From positions 1 through 64,000 of the forward strand of contig CALLKY010000032.1 in NCBI GenBank assembly GCA_938083135.1: DNA of 64,000 bases, read 5' to 3'. The stretch comes from an uncultured Alphaproteobacteria bacterium (GTDB lineage: Bacteria; Pseudomonadota; Alphaproteobacteria; Bin95). The notes beneath the pieces are model-generated. The model saw nothing but the letters and a program-made list of their open reading frames with translations, was not told the DNA's origin and searched no databases. This document shows positions 43,744-52,432 of the stretch, piece by piece. Made by a program: the position numbers and the translations under genes. Numbering within the stretch: the stretch's first letter is position 1; each line of letters begins with the position of its first letter.

Positions 43744-44645
43744 GGCACGGGACCAAAGGTCTCGACCAGGTAATCCACGAAGGCCCGCACTTTTGCAGAC
43801 AGATGCCGCGCATGGGGATAAATTGCGTGAATTGCGGTTTCCTGCGCGACAAGGTCTGCCTCGTGGCCCGGCAGCAAGCGCTCAAGCCGTCCGTTGAACA
43901 CGTCATTGCCGCAGGTCCATGTGGGCAGTAACGCAATGCCAAGCCCGCCAAGTGCTGCGGAATGCAAGGCTTCCGCGTTGTTCGCCGTCAACGGCCCAGT
44001 CACGCGCACCTTGGAGAGAACACCGTCTTCGGCGCGGATATGCCATTCCGCCAAGCTGACGTTCAATTTGTAGACAAGGCACTTATGATTAGCCAAATCT
44101 TCTGGCGACTTCGGTGCCCCATTGGCCGCAAGATATTCTGGTGATGCCACGAGCACACGGCGATTGGGCGCAAGGCGTCGCGCAATCAAGCTTGAATCGC
44201 TCAATCCACCAACGCGAATAACAACGTCTGCACCAGATTCAATCACATCAACAAAATGATCTGTTAGCGTCAGATCGATCGAGACATCCGGGAATTTGTG
44301 GCAAAAATCTGCGACATGCGGCGCGATGTGACGGCGGCCAAAAACCACGGGCGCATTCAATTTCAGCAAACCGCGCGGGGTTGCTTCCAATTGCGCTACG
44401 GCGGCATTTGTTTCAGACACTTCGCTTAGAATTCGGCGGACCCGTTCGTAATAAACCTCACCAGCGTGTGTCAAACTGAGACTTCTGGTAGAGCGGTTCA
44501 ATAACCGTGCATTCAACGCGTCTTCCAGCCCATTGACCTGTCGCGAGACTGACGAGGCTGCTAGCCCCAGGCGCCGACCTGCCTCAGAAAACGACCCGGC
44601 ATCAACGACTTCCGCGAACAAACGCATCCCCGTTAGCATATCCAT
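43680..44645 (-). CDS. LysR-family transcriptional regulator
   Basis: A 321-residue regulator. The N-terminal winged helix-turn-helix reads MRLFAEVVDAGSFSEAGRRL and LAASSVSRQVNGLEDALNAR, and the effector-binding domain follows from about 85. Three closely spaced ATGs occur; I chose the one at 44645 because GGGGGAA lies six bases upstream. Unlike typical LysR genes it is not divergent from its target: its 3' end overlaps that of the Bcr/CflA transporter by 64 bases. Possible targets include that transporter or the cobalamin operon, but the sequence does not show this. Confidence 0.9.
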   Translation of the reverse strand: MDMLTGMRLFAEVVDAGSFSEAGRRLGLAASSVSRQVNGLEDALNARLLNRSTRSLSLTHAGEVYYERVRRILSEVSETNAAVAQLEATPRGLLKLNAPVVFGRRHIAPHVADFCHKFPDVSIDLTLTDHFVDVIESGADVVIRVGGLSDSSLIARRLAPNRRVLVASPEYLAANGAPKSPEDLANHKCLVYKLNVSLAEWHIRAEDGVLSKVRVTGPLTANNAEALHSAALGGLGIALLPTWTCGNDVFNGRLERLLPGHEADLVAQETAIHAIYPHARHLSAKVRAFVDYLVETFGPVPYWECEGRPERRPEVLAAANK

Positions 44646-44761
44646 AGTCATTTCCCCCGCCAATTGGCTCAGTCATGAAACTAGGCTTTATACGCAAACA
44701 AGCAATGTTACGGATCACACAAAATTTCTTAATAAACTCTACTAAAACATGGGCTATTGGC

Positions 44762-46543
44762 TTACACGCCGCTGATATATCCCCTTGGGGTATACAGAAC
44801 ATCGTGTCCGCCGAGCTTTGTCTGCCGTGTTCTGGATGATCCAACAATGATGGTTGTCAGCATATCGCATGCATCAGGGGTGAGCGCTTCAAGCGTTGAA
44901 TACACAATGGATTCTTCTGGGCGGCCAAGGTTTCGGGCATAGGCAATTGGCGTATTGGCAGGGCGATGAGCAAGCAGAATATCCCGCGCTTTGATTAGCC
45001 CTTCCCGCCGTCTTTTAGAGACCGGATTGTAGAACGCGATCACGAAGTCACCGATAGCAGCACCGTTCAAGCGTTGCTCGATTGTAGCCCAGGGCGTGAG
45101 TAGATCTGAAAGTGAAATCGCGCAGAAATCATGGCCAAGCGGTGCGCCGGTTCGCGCCGCCGCCATTTGCATGGCGCTGACACCTGGGATGATGTCGAGA
45201 TTGATCCGGTTCCATTCGGCATTGTTCTCCGCATCCATCTCCTCTAGCGCCAATGTCGCCAGCGCATAGACGCCAGGATCGCCAGACGCGAGCAGCGCCA
45301 CACTCCGACCAGTCGCCGCCAGCGCAAGTGCATGGCGCGCCCGGTCTCGCTCCGCACCTAGAGGGAATGGGTGCAATACTGTCGTGGACGAAATGGCATC
45401 TGCAGCAAGGTCAAGATAGAGCCCATAACCGACGACATCTTCCGCTTGGCAGATTGCATCCGTCGCAGCCGGGACCCTGAAAGCTGGGTCGCCAGGCCCC
45501 AACCCAACAATCTTCAGCGCACCCTGTGGCCTGCCTAAAGTCTTGGCTGCAATCGGCAAGACTGCGCGGGCAATGGCAGTCGTAACCTGCGCGCCCTTCA
45601 CTTTTGGCACGATGAGCGTCGCACCCGGCCCAGCAGCAGCCAGTGCCGCCGCTTCCGCAACGCCAGGAACGCCAACCTCCTGCAGCACCACGGCGGATGG
45701 ATTGCGCAATCTTGGAGCAAGCTGACGGAGCTCACCGGAGCCGAAGAACCGAGCCGGCACACCAAATGCAGCGCCAACTGCATGGACAGCCACCTCGTCG
45801 GCTTTCACGTCAATTGATGCAATGACGGCGACAGAGGCTGGATGCAGATCGGCCTTCAACAGCACTGCGCGTACGTGTTCGATAAGCGCATCTGGCGGTG
45901 TGTCTCGCTCACACCCGACACCAATCGCGATCGTTGGCGGGATTAGCCGTGGTGTAGCGCCAGCAGCCTCTGCCGCATCACCTACCGAAATCAAAGGCCC
46001 GGCATCTGCCTTGGTCAACCAATTCGGCTGCGGGCCAGAGCCTGAAAAACGGACGCCGCCTGCCGTTATAGCCGCCTGCAAAAGCAGCTTCGCGTCCCCG
46101 TTAGCCTCCAACCGCCAGCCATCCGGCGGATCATCCAATGCAGCCCCTAAAATCGAATCACTGCCTGTAGTGACAGCCGCCTGCCCATCCAGCGCTTGCG
46201 CCAACGCATTTGCGAGCTTATTGCCGCCGTGATGTCCGCCAAGCAGCGGAACAACGTGGGCACCATCCAAAGATACGGCGATGACGGGTGGTTCCTGGTG
46301 CTTATCTGCAAGCTCTGACGCGAGAATGCGAATAACTGCACCGCTTGCCATGAAGGCGATGATCGGCCTGCCCGCATTAAACAGTGCGCGAAGGTGTGCT
46401 CCTGTCGCCTCAAAGGTTACATCTGCGCCACTGGTTCGCCCTTCAAGCCCATGGATCTCGCCATGCCCGAGCGCTGCCTTGGCCTTCTGTGCAGTCTCGA
46501 GCCCAGGCGGGTTTAGCGCGATGAAAACAAGACCATCCATCAA
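44762..46543 (-). CDS. cobJ: CbiG-CobJ fusion: hydrolase plus precorrin-3B C17-methyltransferase
   Basis: A 593-residue bifunctional protein. Residues 1 to about 335 are CbiG-like: an N-terminal region with PIIAFMASGAVIRILA and LLGGHHGGNKLA, then a CobE/CbiG C-terminal domain from about 204 (TIAIGVGCERDTPPDALIEH). Residues about 343-593 are a tetrapyrrole methylase (IVGLGPGDPA, the SAM loop LLASGDPGVYALATLALEEM, and GDFVIAFYNPVSKRR). CbiG opens the delta-lactone and CobJ/CbiH methylates C17 during ring contraction. The presence of CbiG suggests a cobalt-early route. It ends the leftward cob cluster; its ATG overlaps the cobI stop (ATGA). Confidence 0.92.
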   Translation of the reverse strand: MMDGLVFIALNPPGLETAQKAKAALGHGEIHGLEGRTSGADVTFEATGAHLRALFNAGRPIIAFMASGAVIRILASELADKHQEPPVIAVSLDGAHVVPLLGGHHGGNKLANALAQALDGQAAVTTGSDSILGAALDDPPDGWRLEANGDAKLLLQAAITAGGVRFSGSGPQPNWLTKADAGPLISVGDAAEAAGATPRLIPPTIAIGVGCERDTPPDALIEHVRAVLLKADLHPASVAVIASIDVKADEVAVHAVGAAFGVPARFFGSGELRQLAPRLRNPSAVVLQEVGVPGVAEAAALAAAGPGATLIVPKVKGAQVTTAIARAVLPIAAKTLGRPQGALKIVGLGPGDPAFRVPAATDAICQAEDVVGYGLYLDLAADAISSTTVLHPFPLGAERDRARHALALAATGRSVALLASGDPGVYALATLALEEMDAENNAEWNRINLDIIPGVSAMQMAAARTGAPLGHDFCAISLSDLLTPWATIEQRLNGAAIGDFVIAFYNPVSKRRREGLIKARDILLAHRPANTPIAYARNLGRPEESIVYSTLEALTPDACDMLTTIIVGSSRTRQTKLGGHDVLYTPRGYISGV

Positions 46544-47244
46544 AATACTGCCGTCCCACGTCGCCGCGTGAGGATAAGGGAAAAGTATGGCGCGCGACCT
46601 TCCATCACATCTTTCAGCGGGCGCACCCGCGCATCCGGCATGGTCGCCCGCTCGACGAGAACGGCTGTATCTAGCAGCCCGAGCCGTGACAGCAACGCCT
46701 TCAGTCTGCCGACATGCCTGCCGACCTTTAGGATAGCCGCCGCTTCTGTGGCGCTCAGCAAGCGCTCAAGCGCTTCGTCATCCAGGATACCCGGCAAGAC
46801 TGCCAGCGGCTCATCACGGAGTGCAAGCGGCCTGCCAGCCATTCCAGCGGTTGCGCCAAGCGACGACACGCCAGGAATAATCTCGACCGGCCAATCTGTT
46901 GAGAGCCGGTCGAACAGATACATAAAAGACCCATAGAGGCACGGATCGCCCTGACAAAGGACCGCCACTGTTTTGCCCTTGTCTAACTCCGCTGTAATTG
47001 CAGCCGCCCCGGCACCGTAAGCCTCATCTGCCGGAAATGTGGCGGGGTCGAGGGGCATACGAACCGGGATTTCTAGCTGCTGCGCTGAAAGATGCGCTGC
47101 GGCGATGCTACGGGCGAAACTTGGACCATCCGGCGGTGCCGGGTAAGCCACGACATCTGCAGCCGCGATCACACGGGCCGCCTTCAATGTGATCAATTCC
47201 GAGTCACCCGGCCCCAAGCCGACGCCATATACTTTGCCGCCCAT
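46540..47244 (-). CDS. cobI: Precorrin-2/cobalt-factor-II C20-methyltransferase
   Basis: Methylates C20 of the corrin precursor with SAM. A 234-residue tetrapyrrole methylase starting MGGKVYGVGLGPGDSELITL. The SAM loop VLCQGDPCLYGSFMYL and the IIPGVSSLGATA element are both visible. The open frame reaches 18 codons upstream into cobL, but homology begins at the ATG at 47244, whose first base is also the first base of the cobL TAA (TAATG). AAGGA lies about nine bases upstream. It lies between cobL and the CbiG-CobJ fusion in the leftward cluster. Confidence 0.94.
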   Translation of the reverse strand: MGGKVYGVGLGPGDSELITLKAARVIAAADVVAYPAPPDGPSFARSIAAAHLSAQQLEIPVRMPLDPATFPADEAYGAGAAAITAELDKGKTVAVLCQGDPCLYGSFMYLFDRLSTDWPVEIIPGVSSLGATAGMAGRPLALRDEPLAVLPGILDDEALERLLSATEAAAILKVGRHVGRLKALLSRLGLLDTAVLVERATMPDARVRPLKDVMEGRAPYFSLILTRRRGTAVF

Positions 47245-48461
47245 TAAAGACCGTCCTTCGCCGCATGCCATTGGGTGACCGTCATTGAAGGTCGCCATCC
47301 ATGAAACTGCCCCACCGGCACCGCCTGCTCAACGCTGATGCGTTCCAAAGCGCCGCCATAGGTTCTATGCGCCATATTCAGCACCTGCTCGCCCTCAAGC
47401 GTGACGGCATTGGCGACGATGCGGCCTCTGGGTTTCAGCGCGGCCCATGCAGCAGCCAGCAGTCCATCTTCCGATAGACCACCGCCAACGAATACTGCAT
47501 CCGGCGCATCCAATCCCTCCAAGCAAGTTGGGGCCTTATCCGTCAGAAGTCGCAATTCAGGAACGCCTAGCGCGCGAGCGTTTTCTTCAATCCGCAGTGC
47601 GCGCGCGGCAATGGGTTCAATCGCGATCGCTTGTGCTCTTTCAACCGCCCGCAGCCATTCGATGGCGATCGCGCCAGATCCAGCGCCGATATCCCAGAGC
47701 AAATCACCCGGAAACGGTGCCAACTTCGCAAGCGTCGATGCTCGAACAACGCGCTTAGTCAGCTTGCCATCATGCAGAAACGCATCGTCTGGCAATCCTG
47801 GCGTTCGCCGTAGCGGCCTCGCATCTGGGCCAGCGATGCAGGTGATGGCTAACGTATTCAGCGCGCCCACATCTTGTTCTGTCCAGTTCGCAGCGATTTC
47901 GGCGACCCGGCGTTCCGTATCGCCGCCCATATCCGTTAGGGCAGTGATGTGACTTTCGCCCCAGCCGGATGTCGCTAGCATTCGGGCAACCTTCGCTGGC
48001 GTTTCGCCATCATGAGAGAGCGCTAGTATCCGCGCGCCAGGGAATAGGCACCGACGAAGCCGTTCCAACGGGCGGCCATGTAGCGTGATGCATTCAACAC
48101 CCTGTCGCGGCCATCCCATGCGGGCCGCCGCCAAAGTGAATGCGCCAAGCGCCGGAACCACCATCACTTCGCTCGCCGGAAAGTGACGGAGCAGCGTTAC
48201 ACCAATGCCGTAATCCAGCGGATCGCCTGTTGCGATCACAACAACATTCTGACCTCTGGCCGCTTCGATGAGCGAAACCGTTTCGGAAAGCGGGCTTTTC
48301 CATTGGAGGCGTTCGGCTGCATTCGCTGGCACCATATCCAGATGCCTGGCACCGCCGACGATAAGGTCCGCATCAGCAATGACCGCGCGCGCACCAGGAG
48401 ATACCCCCTCCCAGCCAGAGAGATCCACACCGATGATAGAAAGCCACGGCTTGCCGCTCAT
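47244..48461 (-). CDS. cobL: Precorrin-6Y C5,15-methyltransferase (decarboxylating)
   Basis: A 405-residue fusion of CbiE- and CbiT-type halves. The N-terminal methylase (1 to about 205) has ATGDPLDYGIGVTLLRHFP and VVPALGAFTLAAARMGWP. The C-terminal half has the linker DDAFLHDGKLTKRVVRASTLAKL and a class I SAM-binding motif LLWDIGAGSGAIAIEW (about 254-269). It adds methyls at C5 and C15 and decarboxylates C12 acetate. It overlaps cobH by four bases (ATGA) and cobI by one base. Confidence 0.95.
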   Translation of the reverse strand: MSGKPWLSIIGVDLSGWEGVSPGARAVIADADLIVGGARHLDMVPANAAERLQWKSPLSETVSLIEAARGQNVVVIATGDPLDYGIGVTLLRHFPASEVMVVPALGAFTLAAARMGWPRQGVECITLHGRPLERLRRCLFPGARILALSHDGETPAKVARMLATSGWGESHITALTDMGGDTERRVAEIAANWTEQDVGALNTLAITCIAGPDARPLRRTPGLPDDAFLHDGKLTKRVVRASTLAKLAPFPGDLLWDIGAGSGAIAIEWLRAVERAQAIAIEPIAARALRIEENARALGVPELRLLTDKAPTCLEGLDAPDAVFVGGGLSEDGLLAAAWAALKPRGRIVANAVTLEGEQVLNMAHRTYGGALERISVEQAVPVGQFHGWRPSMTVTQWHAAKDGL

Positions 48462-49111
48462 GCCGGCATTCCGCTAAGGGCGCCATTTAACGCTGCACTC
48501 GCCATAGCGCTGCCACCGCGACGTCCATGCAGTGTCACGAACGGTGGTGGATTTTGAAACGCCGCAAGCGCCTGCTTTGATTCAACGGCCCCAACAAACC
48601 CGACAGGAAATGCAAAAATTGCAGCAGGATACGTCTTTGTTTTATGCATTCGCTCTAACAAGCGAAACAATGCCGTCGGGGCATTTCCGATCAAGACGAC
48701 AGCACCGGGCAGATCGGCATCAGGCCAAAGATCAACACCTGCCATTGAGCGCGTAATCGCCTGTTCCTGCGCCAATGCAGCCGTTTCAGACGCACCGATA
48801 AACGTTTCAACCTTCTCCCCTTCCGGCAGCAAGCTGCGGATAACGCCAGCCGCGACCATCGCGACATCGGTGAACACAGTCCCGCCTGCCTGAAGGGCCG
48901 CGCATGCAGCGGCTGCGGGCGTTCCATGCCAGGCCAAATCAGCCGCGATATCCGTCATGCCGCAAGCATGCGCAACACGGATTGCGATTGGGCGGATGTC
49001 ATCTGGCAGGCTGGCTAAATCAAGCTCAGACTGAACGGTCTTGAACGACTGCGCATAGATCGACCCTGGATCCGTCAGATAGTCGTATGGCGGCGCGTCA
49101 GGCGTCGTCAT
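48458..49111 (-). CDS. cobH: Precorrin-8X/cobalt-precorrin-8 methylmutase
   Basis: Moves the methyl group from C11 to C12 to give hydrogenobyrinate or cobyrinate. A 217-residue protein starting MTTPDAPPYDYLTDPGSIYA. The family residues ACGMTDIAADLAW, FTDVAMVAAGV, IGNAPTALFRLLE and the final FVTLHGRRGGSAMASAALN are present, including the conserved HGRRGGS. The longer frame would be read from the antisense of the histidine-rich cbiX end and is spurious. Its start lies 14 bases inside cbiX, so it is translated from within that gene's end. Confidence 0.95.
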   Translation of the reverse strand: MTTPDAPPYDYLTDPGSIYAQSFKTVQSELDLASLPDDIRPIAIRVAHACGMTDIAADLAWHGTPAAAACAALQAGGTVFTDVAMVAAGVIRSLLPEGEKVETFIGASETAALAQEQAITRSMAGVDLWPDADLPGAVVLIGNAPTALFRLLERMHKTKTYPAAIFAFPVGFVGAVESKQALAAFQNPPPFVTLHGRRGGSAMASAALNGALSGMPA

Positions 49112-50075
49112 CGTGGCTGTGTTTGTGATGGTGGCCGTGATCATGGCTATGACCGTGACTGTGACCATGTCCGTGGCCATGCCCGTGATCATGATCATGC
49201 CCATCAACGCCCGCGCCGCGCACATGGTGATGATGCCCAACTTGTGGTGTGCCGACCTCACCTTCATAGCCAATGATCTGCTCACGATATTTGCAGAGCA
49301 TGCAGTTCATTGCGTTATCGCCAGTTAGCGTTTCGGCGACCCGATCTGCAAATGCATCCAGCACCTTGGGATGATCTGCCAGATAAGGCGCGTCGATATA
49401 GTCGATCTCTGGGTTGGCCGCGCGCACTTTTGCGGTTTCATCCCGGATGCGCTTGATCAGAATGCCGGTAAACAGAAAATAGGGAAAAACGATAACGCGC
49501 TTGAAACCAAGCTTGGTCGCGCGCTCCAACCCTGGGGCGACGCGCGGATGCGCAACGCCGCTGTAACACACCTCTGCCCAGCCAAAGCCCATGCCTTCCC
49601 AAAGCATCCGCGCGACCTTGGACACATTGGAATTGGCGTCCGCATCATTCGTGCCGCGGCCAACGACCATCAGCAATGTATCTTCGCGCGCGACATCACT
49701 TGGATTGGCAGCCAACGCCTCCTCGATCCGCTCTTTACAGGCGGCAAGCAATTTGGGGTCAATCGCCAAATCACGGCCCATGCGCACATCTATGTCAGGA
49801 TGCGCCCGGCTAAACTCATTGATCTCTGACGGCACGTCGTTCTTAACGTGGCCCGCAGCAAACAGCATGCCCGGAATAGCTATGATTCGTTCCATCCCGC
49901 GTTCTGCCAGGGCATCCAAGCCTTCGCGGATTACGGGTGTTGCGAACTCCAGGAAGCCACTATCAACATCATACTCCGGCAGCCGGGTTGTCAGCCCAGC
50001 CTTGAGGCTGCTGAACTCACGGATCGCGTCCGGGTCGCGGCTGCCATGGCCACAAATCATCACGCCTGTGCGCAT
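49098..50075 (-). CDS. cbiX: Sirohydrochlorin cobaltochelatase (long CbiX, histidine-rich tail)
   Basis: Inserts Co2+ into sirohydrochlorin. A 325-residue two-domain CbiX. Histidines 10 and 76 (ICGHGSRD, AAGHVKND) are in place for metal binding. A CxxC near CMLCKYREQIIGYEG fits the long-type CbiX cysteine site. The last 45 residues are extraordinarily His-rich (about 20 histidines in GHDHDHGHGHGHGHSHGHSH-like runs), and could store or buffer Co2+. First gene of the leftward cob operon. The cobD gene is divergent 49 bases away, with no cobalamin riboswitch recognisable between them. Confidence 0.95.
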   Translation of the reverse strand: MRTGVMICGHGSRDPDAIREFSSLKAGLTTRLPEYDVDSGFLEFATPVIREGLDALAERGMERIIAIPGMLFAAGHVKNDVPSEINEFSRAHPDIDVRMGRDLAIDPKLLAACKERIEEALAANPSDVAREDTLLMVVGRGTNDADANSNVSKVARMLWEGMGFGWAEVCYSGVAHPRVAPGLERATKLGFKRVIVFPYFLFTGILIKRIRDETAKVRAANPEIDYIDAPYLADHPKVLDAFADRVAETLTGDNAMNCMLCKYREQIIGYEGEVGTPQVGHHHHVRGAGVDGHDHDHGHGHGHGHSHGHSHDHGHHHKHSHDDDA

Positions 50076-50124
50076 AAGATATTTTCCATTCGGAATACGG
50101 ATCGGGACTCACTAGATTGGAGTT

Positions 50125-51114
50125 ATGTTAGAGACCGCCGTCGCCATCACCGTCAAGCCATTCTGGACACTCGCCCTGGCGTTATTGATTGACGCCGCTA
50201 TCGGGGACCCACCTTGGCTATGGCGCCGTATCCCGCACCCCGCCGCCATTATTGGCAGCGCTATCGGCTGGGCAGAGCGACGCCTGAACCGGGCCACGCG
50301 GCCAGAAAGCGACCGGAAACTGCGCGGCTTAGTCACGACACTTGCCTTCCTGGCCTTGGCCGCCCTGATCGGCTGGATACTTGAGGGCCTTCTAACCGGC
50401 AGTGGATTCGCACTGGTGCTGGAGGCTGTCGTGGTCGCTGTTCTGATTGCACAACGGAGCCTGTTTGATCATGTGCGCGCCGTTGCTTCTGCCTTGGATA
50501 TATCGGTTGAAGCCGGGCGAATTGCCGTTGCGCATATCGTTGGACGTGATCCTGACGCATTGGATGAACACGGCGTCGCGCGGGCGAGCCTTGAGAGCCT
50601 GTTCGAAAACTTCTCAGATGGTGTCGCAGCCCCGGCGTTCTGGTACGTGGTGTTCGGACTACCTGGTCTGCTTGCTTATAAGACGCTGAATACGCTGGAC
50701 AGCATGATCGGCCATAAAACGGAACGCTATAAGGCGTTCGGCATGGCGGCGGCAAAGCTCGATGATGTCGCGAACTGGATACCTGCCAGACTGTCAGCAC
50801 TGCTCATCAGCGCTGCTGCCGCCTTTACGCCAGGTTGCTCTGCCAGGCGCGCGCTCCACACAGCCCTTCGGGACGCGAAAAAACATGCATCCCCCAATGC
50901 TGGTTGGCCGGAAGCCGCCGCCGCAGGCGCGCTTAATCTGGCGCTTGCGGGACCGCGTAGCTATGGCAAAGACCTCGTAGACGACCACTGGATGGGCGAC
51001 GGACGCGCACGCGCCGACACCCCGGATATCCGGCGCGGCCTCTACCTATTCTCCATCGCCTGCCTGCTGCACTTAGTGATGTGGGCTGTCATTGGCTTTC
51101 TGATGGCAGGATAA
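50125..51114 (+). CDS. cobD: Adenosylcobinamide-phosphate synthase
   Basis: Attaches the aminopropanol (phosphate) arm to cobyric acid. A 329-residue integral membrane protein of the CbiB/CobD family. Signatures are LIDAAIGDPPWLWRRIPHPA (membrane entry), VGRDPDALDEHGVARASLES, NFSDGVAAPAFWYV, and LNTLDSMIGHKTERY, with a cytoplasmic loop afterwards. The name cobD follows the aerobic-pathway usage; it is CbiB, not the threonine-phosphate decarboxylase. It is divergent from cbiX and ends seven bases before the convergent acyl-CoA dehydrogenase. Confidence 0.95.
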   Translation: MLETAVAITVKPFWTLALALLIDAAIGDPPWLWRRIPHPAAIIGSAIGWAERRLNRATRPESDRKLRGLVTTLAFLALAALIGWILEGLLTGSGFALVLEAVVVAVLIAQRSLFDHVRAVASALDISVEAGRIAVAHIVGRDPDALDEHGVARASLESLFENFSDGVAAPAFWYVVFGLPGLLAYKTLNTLDSMIGHKTERYKAFGMAAAKLDDVANWIPARLSALLISAAAAFTPGCSARRALHTALRDAKKHASPNAGWPEAAAAGALNLALAGPRSYGKDLVDDHWMGDGRARADTPDIRRGLYLFSIACLLHLVMWAVIGFLMAG

Positions 51115-51120
51115 GCCAGA

Positions 51121-52314
51121 TCAAAGCCCAAGCTCGTGCTTTGCGATGATGTTCCGCTGAATTTCATTGGACCCAGAATAGATTGATGCGGCGCGCAAGA
51201 ATAGATAGCTTGGCATCAGGCCGTTGAAATAGTCCGCCCCGACGGGGTCTTCGTTCCAGCCCTGCTTCAAGGCACCTAGATTGTACGGTGCCGAATAATA
51301 TCCGCCAGCCATCACACCCAGCTCAGAAATCATCTGCTGCACTTCTGACCGTCGCACCTTGATTAGTGACGATACGGCACCAATTCCTTTGGCGGCCGAA
51401 TGGGCTGACAAAGCTTTCAGCATTGTATTCTCAACGGTCATCAATTCCGCCTCGGTGTCTTTGAGGCGACGCCGGAAGTCTGGGTCATCAATCAGGCGTT
51501 CACCGTCACTAGCGCGCTCTTCAGACGCCATATGCTGAACCCGCTCAAGCGCTGTCTTTAGTTCACCGCAAGCGCCGCCCGAAATGCGTTCATGCTCCAG
51601 CAGATGTTTCGCGATGGTCCAACCTTTGCCTTCCTCGCCAACCAGCGAATCCAAGGGCACCTCCACATCCGTAAAGAATGTCTCGTTCAGATGATGCAGG
51701 CCGCTTGTTGCAATAATCGGGCGGATTTCAATACCCGGGGTTGTCACCGGGAAAATCATGAATGAAATGCCGTTTTGCTTCTTCGGCTCATCAGACGTGC
51801 GGACGAGGCAGAAAATCCAATCTGCGTGATGGGCTAAGCTTGTCCAGATTTTAGAGCCGTTGATCACATATTTATCGCCCTTGCGAACGGCGCGCGTGCG
51901 CAGACTCGCCAAATCAGACCCCGATCCAGGCTCAGAATATCCTTGGCACCACAACCGCTCGCCTGAGAGGATTTTGGGTAGATGCTCCGCCTTCTGTTCA
52001 TCTGTGCCGAATTGCATCAACACTGGCCCAACCATGCTAAGGCCAAAGGGCGAGAGCCTGGGAGCGCCAGCCAAGCCGGCCTCATCATCGAAAATGAAGC
52101 GCTGGACTGTCGTCCAATCAACGCCGCCATGCTCAACGGGCCAATTCGGCGCCGACCAGCCTTTAGCCGCTAGCGCCTTATACCAGCGCATATAATCTTC
52201 TTTGTGAACTTCCTGCCCTGAAAGCACCTTGTCGCGAACATCCTGGGGCAGATTTTGCTCGATGAATGCGCGGGCTTCCTGACGGAATTCTTCATCTTTG
52301 GCGGTGAAGGGCAT
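51121..52314 (-). CDS. Acyl-CoA dehydrogenase
   Basis: A 397-residue FAD-dependent acyl-CoA dehydrogenase. It has FGTDEQKAEHLPKILSGERLWCQGYSEPGSGSD in segments typical of the FAD/substrate site, RTRAVRKGDKYVINGSKIWT near 134-153, and the C-terminal GSNEIQRNIIAKHELGL. Sequence details resemble the branch of pimeloyl- or steroid-type ACADs acting with longer or branched acyl-CoA, but the substrate is not certain. It lies between cobD and a divergent transporter. With the enoyl-CoA hydratase and CoA-transferases nearby it suggests acid catabolism. Confidence 0.92.
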   Translation of the reverse strand: MPFTAKDEEFRQEARAFIEQNLPQDVRDKVLSGQEVHKEDYMRWYKALAAKGWSAPNWPVEHGGVDWTTVQRFIFDDEAGLAGAPRLSPFGLSMVGPVLMQFGTDEQKAEHLPKILSGERLWCQGYSEPGSGSDLASLRTRAVRKGDKYVINGSKIWTSLAHHADWIFCLVRTSDEPKKQNGISFMIFPVTTPGIEIRPIIATSGLHHLNETFFTDVEVPLDSLVGEEGKGWTIAKHLLEHERISGGACGELKTALERVQHMASEERASDGERLIDDPDFRRRLKDTEAELMTVENTMLKALSAHSAAKGIGAVSSLIKVRRSEVQQMISELGVMAGGYYSAPYNLGALKQGWNEDPVGADYFNGLMPSYLFLRAASIYSGSNEIQRNIIAKHELGL

Positions 52315-52432
52315 GTCGGGTCCTTTCCATATTCATAAGACTTTCAAGAATGCTTGCACGACTATGCAGGCGCGTCCATCCTGCGCGGTATTCGCCGGTA
52401 TGCGGCGTGTTCCAGGTGAGTCGCACCAGCCC

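Noticed and set aside
48458-49285. Longer cobH start with a hydrophobic 58-residue extension
   Set aside because: The extension is read from the out-of-frame His-rich end of cbiX; family homology starts at 49111.
49113-49328. Open frame opposite the cbiX tail (valine/methionine/threonine-rich)
   Set aside because: It is the antisense of histidine codons; its repetitive composition comes from CAT/CAC repeats, not selection.
50076-50124. Possible cobalamin riboswitch between cbiX and cobD
   Set aside because: The gap is only 49 bases, too short, and I see no B12-box-like element.
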